Part shown: positions 1-5,392 of the stretch, piece by piece
Layout of the letters: each line of letters opens with the position of its first letter
Numbering within the stretch: the stretch's first letter is position 1
Origin: Cytophagales bacterium
GTDB lineage: Bacteria; Bacteroidota; Bacteroidia; Cytophagales; Amoebophilaceae
Direction of reading: 5' to 3'
NCBI GenBank assembly: GCA_022360235.1
Contig: JAKSDE010000036.1
Location: 1 to 9,442, forward strand
DNA length: 9,442 bases
The notes under the pieces: model-generated
The model's input: only the letters and a program-made list of their open reading frames with translations
The model's database searches: none
What the model was told of the DNA's origin: nothing
Translations under genes and position numbers: made by a program

Positions 1-242
1 TAGACGGCAGTACAGGACAAAATGCTTTTATACAGGCTGAAGCATTTACGAAAGCAACAGAGGTAACTGCCTTAGCCATCACTAAACTAGATGGTACTGC
101 TAAAGGAGGCGTAGTGATCGGTATCTCTGACCAATTTAAAATTCCTGTAAAATATATCGGTATAGGCGAGAAAGTAGACGATCTACACGTCTTTAACAAA
201 CGCGCGTTTGTGGACACGTTATTTAGTCTGCAGGCCCTTTAA
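1..242 (+). CDS. ftsY: Signal recognition particle receptor FtsY, C-terminal end (partial)
   Basis: This is the last 79 complete codons of a gene whose start lies outside the window, read from base 3 to the TAA at 240-242. The encoded segment begins DGSTGQNA and continues through TKLDGTAKGG, the G4 guanine-specificity motif of SRP-family GTPases with the Gly-Gly that follows it. It ends with the family signature KYIGIGEKVDDLHVFNKRAF and a short tail. FtsY is the membrane-associated GTPase that docks the SRP (Ffh)-ribosome complex at the translocon for co-translational targeting. The closely related Ffh would continue into a Met-rich M domain, whereas here the protein stops right after the G domain, as FtsY does. 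The upstream A and N domains and the P-loop cannot be seen. No gene follows closely on the same strand. Confidence 0.93.
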   Translation, partial: DGSTGQNAFIQAEAFTKATEVTALAITKLDGTAKGGVVIGISDQFKIPVKYIGIGEKVDDLHVFNKRAFVDTLFSLQAL

Positions 243-299
243 TCTATATTCCGCATGACAAAACTAATCTTAGTTCCTAGTTCCGGGTTCTGTGTGTCA

Positions 300-710
300 C
301 GAAGTAGAGAACGAAAACGTTCTTTGCCTGCTGTAAATGAGATGGCGGTGGGCCCTATGTACCGAAGCATTGGCGTCTTTCCTAAAGAACGTACTCTCTC
401 CTTTAGCAACTGGGATCGAACCCTAGCTTCTGGTTGCGTATCCTATAGTTTCGCAACTTGTTGTTCACGGTACTTTACATTGAAGATTCACAGCTGTTCA
501 ACCTCGTCCAATTTTGCCTTGCCGCCATTTGGTGCCATCTCATTACTCTGGTTGGGCTTTACTGGAGGCTTCGCCCCAAACAGTTGCCCGTTTCGCACCG
601 TCCAGTTGACAATAGGGCATAGACGCGGCCCTATCTGGTTATATGAGCGCTCTCCTGATGGCGCCTCGTGTCGCACGAGTGCTTACAACGTGACACATCG
701 TGTCGCACAA
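300..710. other. Hairpin-rich gene-free stretch, possible structured RNA remnant
   Basis: No convincing protein is encoded between ftsY and the R repeat. The stretch is dense in short perfect hairpins: AGAACG-AAAA-CGTTCT (308-323), TTGCG/CGCAA (434-456), GGG/CCC around ATCGAA (412-423), a 7-bp ATAGGGC/GCCCTAT stem (612-634) extended by CCAG/CTGG (602-605 with 635-638), CTCGTG-TCG-CACGAG (665-679) and GACAC-ATC-GTGTC (692-704). None is followed by a T-run on the plus strand, so they are not ordinary terminators. On the minus strand the element would open with GTGCGACAC (708-700 and again 676-668), which resembles the GUGYG start of group II introns. No intron domain V or reverse transcriptase is present, so a truncated intron or other structured RNA is only a hypothesis. 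Confidence 0.3.
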
Positions 711-720
711 TGAAATCTAC

Positions 721-771
721 CTATGATTCACACCCCCCAAGTATACTAAGGAAAAAATTCACGCAACTTGT
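721..771 (+). repeat. R repeat, copy 1 (diverged)
   Basis: This is a roughly 51-base sequence beginning CTATGATTCACAC and ending CGCAACTTGT. It matches the two R copies at 5168-5219 and 6618-6669 in the same orientation, with about six substitutions and one single-base indel. It lies upstream of the protease lipoprotein gene. The other two copies close the two ankyrin modules, so together the three copies bracket the whole accessory block. It has no strong inverted repeat and no reading frame. It may be a recombination footprint, a small mobile-element remnant, or the tail of an older duplication. Confidence 0.75.
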
Positions 772-781
772 TGGGAAACAC

Positions 782-877
782 TTAGAAGCGAACGGTTAGC
801 CCAAACGTACCTGCCACAAAGGAATCGAAAGAAGGCAGTACCCAAGAGAGGGGAAAATATAGAACGCTCCCCCTACC
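782..877 (-). pseudogene. Possible 3' remnant of an outer-membrane beta-barrel protein
   Basis: On the minus strand, 31 codons run without interruption from just after a stop at 880-878 to a TAA at 784-782. The peptide ends FVAGTFGLTVRF, an alternating hydrophobic pattern with a C-terminal Phe, as expected of the last strand of an outer-membrane barrel; the preceding part contains VLYFPLSWVLPSF. There is no start codon and no continuation upstream, so if real it is a truncated leftover. The fragment is short and the pattern could be chance, so this is tentative. Confidence 0.3.
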
Positions 878-941
878 TTATGAGACCGTTGCACGGTTAA
901 AAAGCTCTCGAAAGTACATTTTAGAAAATAATGATAAGATA

Positions 942-974
942 TTGATAAAATTAATAAATAAGTAGTTATATTTG
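942..974 (+). promoter_or_regulatory. Bacteroidetes-type promoter of the protease lipoprotein gene
   Basis: TTG at 942-944 and TATATTTG at 967-974 match the -33 TTG and -7 TAnnTTTG elements of Bacteroidetes primary sigma promoters, with a 22-base spacer in a very A/T-rich stretch. Transcription would start near 980, leaving a leader of about 45-65 bases depending on the start codon used. The leader contains CGCAA-C-TTGCG (993-1003), a short inverted repeat that could serve as an operator. Confidence 0.65.
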
Positions 975-992
975 CTTCGATTTTACAATTAG

Positions 993-1003
993 CGCAACTT
1001 GCG
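993..1003. promoter_or_regulatory. CGCAA-N-TTGCG inverted repeat in the leader
   Basis: This 11-base inverted repeat with a one-base centre lies 18 bases downstream of the -7 box, where a bound repressor could block transcription. Related half-sites form the palindrome TTGCGCAA upstream of both ankyrin lipoprotein promoters (5137-5144, 6588-6595). The function is inferred from placement only. Confidence 0.3.
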
Positions 1004-1027
1004 TCAGTGTAACTAAACTTCCCAGAT

Positions 1028-3568
1028 ATGCGTATAGAAATTAATATGCAACAAAGTATTAGGTTGATGCTTAAAAGTTATTTACCTATCGCCTTAATCG
1101 CTACCCTTATAGTAGTAGGATGTAAAAAAGAATCTCATGAGGATCCTACGCCGAGGTGGAACGCCAGGGCGGCATTCAAGGATGCAGTAAACAAGGGTGA
1201 TACAGCTACAGTAGAAACCTTGCTCAACGATCCTACTAAAAAAGCTGCTATAGGGAATGATGCCATCCAAGACGGATTGAGGCGAGCTGCCGAGGCTACT
1301 CCACCCGATACAGCCGTCGTTAAGGCCATTCTAGAGAAGCTAACACCTGAAGAAATAGACCAAGCATTGGAGAATGAGAATGCCTTTAATAATGGCCTTC
1401 CAAAAGTAGCCAATGCCATTCTAGGGAATCTAAATGGAGGTGTGCCCCCAGCTGCTAAGCAGGAAGATGTACCACAAGATCAAGAAACAGAAACAGGCCA
1501 AGCTGTAGCTGGGCAACAAGCTGTTAAGTCGGGAGCTGTGCCCTCAGGAGCTAGGCCCTCAGCTGTTAGCTCGAGCCCAGCTGGAGTTGTGTCCCCAGCT
1601 GCTAGCCCGGGAGGTGTGCTATCAACCGATGCTAGCTCGAGCCAAGATGGAGATGGGTCCCCAGCTGCTGCTAGCCCGGGCCAAGCTGTGCCATCAGCTG
1701 ATAGCAAGAAAGAAGATGGAGATGTAGTGCAACCAGCTAATAGTTCAGTAAGCGTAGAAGAACCCCAGGCTACTCCAGAGAATCTAACGAGTGAAGAAAC
1801 AGCTGGAGGTGGGCCACAAGATGAAGCAACAAAAATAGGCCCAGATGGAGCTGTGCTATCAACCGATGCTAGCTCGAGCCAAACGGTGCAACCACCTGCT
1901 AGCCAGAAAGGTGTGAGTCCAGATGAAGGTGTGCCCCCAGCTGTTAGGCAGGGAGCTGTGCCCTCAGGTGCTAGTCTGGGAGCTAGGCCCTCAGCTGCTA
2001 GCTCGAGCCCAGATGGAGCTGTGCAACAAGCTGCTAGGCCAGTAAGCGCAGAAGTCAGTGCCCCTCTAAAGAAGGATGATCTAACGAATAGCCAGGGCCA
2101 AGGAGGTGGGCCACAAGATGAAGTAACAAAAATAGGCCAAGCATTGCAACCAGCTGAAAATGATGAGGATAGCCTAGCACGTCAACAAGCCATCTATAAA
2201 TTAAATTCGGGAGAAAGATTAGGAAATAATACTATCTTCAACTGGTGTAGTTACTTAGAAGAAGAGAACCCCACATTTGCCTATATTCCGGACCTTGCTT
2301 CTCCTCCCATTCCCAGTGGAGAAAGGGATAGGCTTGAAAACTTCCTAACAAAATTTAAAAAAAAGCTAGAAGAAGCACAAAACCAGGGAGGAAGTGGTGT
2401 TTTCTTTGTTCCGTTTGTACTTAAGGCGGGGTGGTGGAATTTTAACAACCACATTGTCGTTTTTGCAGTCGATACCAAAAATAAAAACCTTGAATACTAT
2501 AATTCGCAAGGAGGAAAAATTGAAAATGAACATAGACAGGTTGATGGATTAGGTATTTCTGCTTCCCAACTTTATGAAGCACTTAAAGAAGTTACGAAAG
2601 AATTGAGAGGAGATTGGTCTACTCAGAGTAACACTAGGAGGCATCAACAAATAGGAGATTCTGCCAATTGTGGGGTTTTTGTAAGTAATTTTATGGAGAG
2701 AAGATGCGAAAAACCTTTCGATGACATCTGTGAGAACGGAACCAATCCTAACGACTATCGAAAAGAAATGGCACGTAAACTTCAAAGAAGTTGTCTTATT
2801 TCTATTACTAATAAAAAAGATATGGGGAAGTTGAGAAAAACTTTAGAGGAAGAATTAAAGCAAGAAGGAGTTGAAATAAATGCAGAAAATTATGCAAGAG
2901 CATTAGAAGGTTACAAAATTTACTTTACGCTAGAACCAAAGCCAAAAGATATCAAAGAAGAAGTAGGTCAGATAGGAATAGATCTTAAGAGAAATATGAC
3001 AATAGAAGTAGGAGGAAAAAATATTACCGAAGAGATAAAGAAAGCTAATGCTAAAATAAAAGAAGCTAAAACTACAGCTGAAGTAGATGAGGCTACAAAA
3101 GAACGTGATACTTTAGTTTCCAACGTTGTGAGAATAATTGAAGAAAAAATTCCATCGGATAAACAGGCGCTAATTTTTCCTTGTCTGCATCAAGGGCTAT
3201 TGCTTGCTATCACGAGTAAGTTATCCTCTCTTCTTATACCCGAATTATCATCCAGAGTAGATCCTCCAGACGACTTACCGACACACAGAGTAGGTGATCC
3301 TCATTTGGAAATAAAACGAACTCTTAAGGTTAGTGAGGATCTTACAACTATCGAGGGTGAATTTCCTCTATGTACTGAAAAGACTGAAAACAATGATTCA
3401 GGTGAACAACCTTTACTCGAAGTCTATTTCGAGGTTTTACTTGGAGAAGAAAGCACGATAACGTGTAGCTTTGTTTCCTCATTTACCAATATCTCTAAAA
3501 CGAGGCAAAAAATACCAAGTAGTAGTAATGGAAGTAGTAATGGAAGGACCTGGTGGTGGGGCCGATAA
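1028..3568 (+). CDS. Lipoprotein with low-complexity linker and Ulp1/SENP-like (C48) cysteine protease domain
   Basis: An 846-residue predicted lipoprotein; the lipobox cysteine is Cys32 in LIVVGCKKE. Starting at Met7 (base 1046) would give a more typical signal peptide than Met1. Residues about 45-135 are helical and ankyrin-like (AVNKGDTATVETLLNDP). Residues about 138-380 are an Ala/Pro/Ser/Gly-rich linker built from internal duplications. Residues about 400-565 resemble clan CE proteases: His475 in NNHIVVFAVD, Asn492 in EYYNSQGG where SENPs usually carry Asp, Gln540/541, and Cys548 in SANCGVFVSNF. In eukaryotes this family removes SUMO or ubiquitin-like modifiers, so a role on host modifiers is inferred. 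A Lys/Glu-rich, partly coiled-coil tail follows. The C-terminus reads RTWWWGR, apparently because a one-base shift moved the frame off a conserved tail (see 3540-3605). The gene has its own promoter and faces the ankyrin gene convergently. Confidence 0.85.
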   Translation: MRIEINMQQSIRLMLKSYLPIALIATLIVVGCKKESHEDPTPRWNARAAFKDAVNKGDTATVETLLNDPTKKAAIGNDAIQDGLRRAAEATPPDTAVVKAILEKLTPEEIDQALENENAFNNGLPKVANAILGNLNGGVPPAAKQEDVPQDQETETGQAVAGQQAVKSGAVPSGARPSAVSSSPAGVVSPAASPGGVLSTDASSSQDGDGSPAAASPGQAVPSADSKKEDGDVVQPANSSVSVEEPQATPENLTSEETAGGGPQDEATKIGPDGAVLSTDASSSQTVQPPASQKGVSPDEGVPPAVRQGAVPSGASLGARPSAASSSPDGAVQQAARPVSAEVSAPLKKDDLTNSQGQGGGPQDEVTKIGQALQPAENDEDSLARQQAIYKLNSGERLGNNTIFNWCSYLEEENPTFAYIPDLASPPIPSGERDRLENFLTKFKKKLEEAQNQGGSGVFFVPFVLKAGWWNFNNHIVVFAVDTKNKNLEYYNSQGGKIENEHRQVDGLGISASQLYEALKEVTKELRGDWSTQSNTRRHQQIGDSANCGVFVSNFMERRCEKPFDDICENGTNPNDYRKEMARKLQRSCLISITNKKDMGKLRKTLEEELKQEGVEINAENYARALEGYKIYFTLEPKPKDIKEEVGQIGIDLKRNMTIEVGGKNITEEIKKANAKIKEAKTTAEVDEATKERDTLVSNVVRIIEEKIPSDKQALIFPCLHQGLLLAITSKLSSLLIPELSSRVDPPDDLPTHRVGDPHLEIKRTLKVSEDLTTIEGEFPLCTEKTENNDSGEQPLLEVYFEVLLGEESTITCSFVSSFTNISKTRQKIPSSSNGSSNGRTWWWGR
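1531..2139 (+). repeat. Internal imperfect duplications in the protease linker
   Basis: The linker DNA contains repeated blocks spaced by whole codons. A 31-base block starting TGTGCTATCAACC is identical at 1615-1645 and 1852-1882 (offset 237 bases). A 37-base block starting GGAGGTGGGCCACAAG occurs at 1805-1841 and 2102-2138 with one substitution (offset 297). A PSGARPSA-SSSP segment recurs near 1531-1590 and 1951-2020. All offsets are multiples of three, so length change by recombination keeps the protease domain in frame. Confidence 0.75.
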
Positions 3569-3605
3569 ACTGGATGAGATAGGGTACAAAGAAGCGGAAA
3601 AATAG
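3540..3605 (+). pseudogene. Displaced C-terminal coding tail, copy 1
   Basis: In a frame different from the protease gene it overlaps, this stretch reads MEGPGGGADKLDEIGYKEAEK and a TAG. A near copy lies at 5237-5305. The two differ partly by silent third-position changes (GGA/GGG, GGG/GGC, CTG/CTA, GCG/GCA), as expected if the sequence once evolved under coding constraint. Removing one A just before GGACCT would join the protease frame to this tail and give an SSNGGPGGG linker followed by a charged helix. It is probably the ancestral end of the protease lipoprotein, now cut off by a frameshift. Confidence 0.55.
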
Positions 3606-3728
3606 GGGCATAGGCACGGTCATAACATGGCTCCCCTTCTTCATAGACAGTAGGTGTTATTTTATTATTTTCAAGGAAAGCTAATGTTACTTCTCTGAAA
3701 GAAGAAACGGCTGCATTAGGGGAAAGAA

Positions 3729-5027
3729 CTACGGCACGGGTTCTAGTCTTTGTTCGATTTTACGGATCTTTTCCTTACATTTTTTACCTTTCTCTCTCAT
3801 TGCTGTAATAAAGGCTAAGTCATCTATAGATTCTTGGTTTCGATCTACATAGTTATTAAGAGCATCTAAAAATTGTTCAATTGCCCTTAAAGGGAGCCGT
3901 CTTGCTTTATAATAGTTGCTAAAGATCAGCCTTTTTATATCTTGGGGTAGCTCCGTCCCCTCATCAAGGCCCCTCCATTTGCCCAAAGCCCAAACTAAGT
4001 GGAGTGCTTTTGCGCTTTCTTGGGTTTCTATGTTTTTTAGAAAAGCTTTTATAGACTCGTCGCTTTCTTGGGTTTCTATGGCTTCTAGAAGAGCTTTTAT
4101 AGACTCGTACGCTACTTTAAGAAGTAATACTGCATCTTCGCTTTGCATACGAATGTAGTTATTAAGCATTCCAACATTAGTAATTAAGGCGTATGGCTCA
4201 CTCCTGAATGTGTCACTATAAAATTTAACATCGGGCACTGCCCCATGCTCTACTAAAATTCGTATTACTTCTAATAAAGAATCAATCGTTCGTTTAAAAA
4301 GACGCCCCATCTTTTCTCCATAATTAGGCCAAAATGGTATCCACTGGGTAATATAATCATGCATATCTACAAAGAGAGCCCCTGCCCGCTGCAGTGGAGT
4401 ATCACCCCCATAATTTTCTGCATTGACGTCAGCCCCAGCATCTATTAAGACTTTTATGGCCTTTGTATGACTCTCTAGCCCTGCGTTACGTGCTAATGTA
4501 TGCAGCGGAGTATTACCCCTCTTATTTTCTGCATTGACATCGGCTCCTGCACCTATTAGAACTCGCATTACTTCTACCAACCCCCCTTTTGCTGCTTCAT
4601 GCAGCGGCGTATCACCCTTACTATTTTTTGCATTGACATCGGCCCCTGCAGCTAACAACAAGCTTACCACTCCTGGCACAGAAATTCTCTTTTTTTCCGC
4701 AAGATTAACATCGCTAGGCCTTCCGAGAAGAATAATACAATTATCAATCCCTAACCGTTTCCTAGATGCTTCTTGTATTGCAAAACTCATTAAAGTATTA
4801 CCTTCTTCACCTGTTTCATTGAAATCTGCTCCCTCCTCTCTTAAGTACTCTATTATTTTTTTGCTCTCTTCTAGTTCTGCATTGTATAACTTCATGCCTA
4901 TAGCTCGTGTAAGGCTCTGCTCCACTTCAGTTTGTATACTTTGTGCTTCCCTCAGTTCAATATGCTTACGCTTTGAGCAGCTTAGTGTAGCTACGAGCAA
5001 CAGAATTTGTATGCCTATTTTTTTCAT
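3729..5027 (-). CDS. Ankyrin-repeat lipoprotein with F-box-like C-terminal motif (copy 1)
   Basis: 432 residues, starting at an ATG that gives a short signal MKKIGIQILLLVATLSC with likely lipidated Cys17, so export and membrane anchoring are expected. Ankyrin repeats occupy about residues 45-270: a degenerate first repeat (EEGADFNETGEEGNTLMSFA), then TPLHEAA (140-146), TPLHTLA (173-179) and TPLQRA (210-215), each preceded by a GADVNA turn, and a last partial repeat LLEVIRILVEHGAVPDV. Residues 308-339 are two copies of a 16-residue ESIKA(L/F)L unit. LPQDIKRLIFSNYY at 360-373 resembles the start of an F-box or PRANC motif. Ankyrin domains mediate protein binding, so interaction with host proteins is inferred. 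The paralog at 5393-6499 has the same architecture. A strong promoter lies just upstream (5068-5097, minus). The substrate or partner is unknown. Confidence 0.9.
   Translation of the reverse strand: MKKIGIQILLLVATLSCSKRKHIELREAQSIQTEVEQSLTRAIGMKLYNAELEESKKIIEYLREEGADFNETGEEGNTLMSFAIQEASRKRLGIDNCIILLGRPSDVNLAEKKRISVPGVVSLLLAAGADVNAKNSKGDTPLHEAAKGGLVEVMRVLIGAGADVNAENKRGNTPLHTLARNAGLESHTKAIKVLIDAGADVNAENYGGDTPLQRAGALFVDMHDYITQWIPFWPNYGEKMGRLFKRTIDSLLEVIRILVEHGAVPDVKFYSDTFRSEPYALITNVGMLNNYIRMQSEDAVLLLKVAYESIKALLEAIETQESDESIKAFLKNIETQESAKALHLVWALGKWRGLDEGTELPQDIKRLIFSNYYKARRLPLRAIEQFLDALNNYVDRNQESIDDLAFITAMREKGKKCKEKIRKIEQRLEPVP
4014..4109 (-). repeat. 48-bp in-frame tandem repeat in ankyrin copy 1
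   Basis: Two adjacent copies of a 48-base unit (TTGGGTTTCTATG recurs at 4020 and 4068) encode ESIKALLEAIETQESD followed by ESIKAFLKNIETQESA. The paralog in unit 2 has only one unit, so this is an insertion or deletion after the gene duplication. The frame is preserved. Confidence 0.85.
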
Positions 5028-5067
5028 AACGTTAAAAGTAGTAATGTAGATTTAAGATAGTATTATA

Positions 5068-5097
5068 CAAACTTAAGAATTTTTTTTATGTGTACAA
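5068..5097 (-). promoter_or_regulatory. Promoter of ankyrin lipoprotein copy 1
   Basis: Read on the minus strand, TTG (5097-5095) is followed after 19 bases by TAAGTTTG (5075-5068), an exact TAnnTTTG -7 box with near-ideal Bacteroidetes spacing. Transcription would start about 35 bases before the ATG at 5027. A perfect TTGCGCAA palindrome sits further upstream at 5137-5144. Confidence 0.7.
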
Positions 5098-5167
5098 GCA
5101 AAGATTTATTTCGAGCTAAACTTTTTTTCTACATGCTTGCGCAATCCACAGACAAAAGACACCCCGT

Positions 5168-5227
5168 CTATGATTCACACTCCCCAAATATTATTAAGGA
5201 AGAAATCCACGTAACTTGTAATTCGAG
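5168..5227 (+). repeat. R repeat, copy 2 (end of unit 1)
   Basis: This 60-base sequence from CTATGATTCACAC to AATTCGAG is identical to copy 3 at 6618-6677 and similar to the diverged copy 1 at 721-771. It marks the right end of duplication unit 1; unit 2 begins at the next base. It contains no gene or strong inverted repeat. Confidence 0.88.
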
Positions 5228-5236
5228 GTACTAGTA

Positions 5237-5305
5237 ATGAGAGAAGGGCCTGGTGGTGGCAAAGATAAACTAGCCGAGATAGGGTACAAAGAAGCAGAAA
5301 AATAG
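5237..5305 (+). pseudogene. Displaced C-terminal coding tail, copy 2
   Basis: This reads MREGPGGGKDKLAEIGYKEAEK and a TAG, a near match to the tail at 3540-3605. Nothing upstream connects to it: the preceding bases are the end of R copy 2. It is therefore a passenger fragment carried along by the tandem duplication and is unlikely to be expressed as a peptide. Confidence 0.6.
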
Positions 5306-5392
5306 GAGCATGGGCACGGTTATAACATGGCTCCCCTTCTTCATAGAATGTTACTTCTCTGAAAGAAGAAACGGCTGCATTAGGAGAAAGAA

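Larger units (their letters stand above)
3532..5227. repeat. Tandem duplication unit 1 (plus-strand tail + ankyrin gene + R)
   Basis: This is the first copy of a direct tandem duplication. It starts in the 3' end of the protease gene around TAGTAATGGAAGG and runs through the GPGGG coding tail, a minus-strand ankyrin lipoprotein gene, its promoter region and the R repeat, ending with ATTCGAG. Unit 2 follows immediately and repeats the same order. Unit 1 is longer because it carries an extra ankyrin repeat, a 48-bp internal duplication, extra 3' flanking sequence (about 3645-3680) and about 20 bases in the promoter region that unit 2 lacks. The left edge is uncertain by a few bases. Confidence 0.88.

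Noticed and set aside
405..432. GGTTCGATCC on the minus strand resembling a tRNA T-loop
   Set aside because: The flanking bases do not form a 5-bp T stem in the canonical register, and no acceptor stem, anticodon arm or CCA is visible.
488..676. Minus-strand 62-codon frame ending APNGGKAKLDEVEQL, reminiscent of the GPGGGADKLDEI tail
   Set aside because: Seven of twelve residues agree but only about 58% of bases, the orientation is opposite and nothing upstream looks like the protease. Chance resemblance is likely.
255..713. 152-codon open frame on the plus strand after ftsY
   Set aside because: Residue composition is unlike the neighbours (rich in Ser, Arg, Cys), no motif is recognised, no promoter matches it, and the stretch is full of hairpins with competing frames on the other strand. 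It is treated as non-coding or decayed.
2347..2366. A8 run in the protease gene as a slippage site
   Set aside because: A-runs of this length are common in an A/T-rich genome and there is no sign of frame variation here, unlike the G9 tract.
3660..3725. Short CTTCT/AGAAG hairpin between the convergent protease and ankyrin genes as a bidirectional terminator
   Set aside because: The stem is only five A/T-rich pairs and lacks a T-run on either side.
4534..5049. Plus-strand frames of 171 and 215 codons opposite the ankyrin genes (also 5976-6623)
   Set aside because: They mirror the ankyrin repeats and signal peptides on the other strand and have no features of their own.
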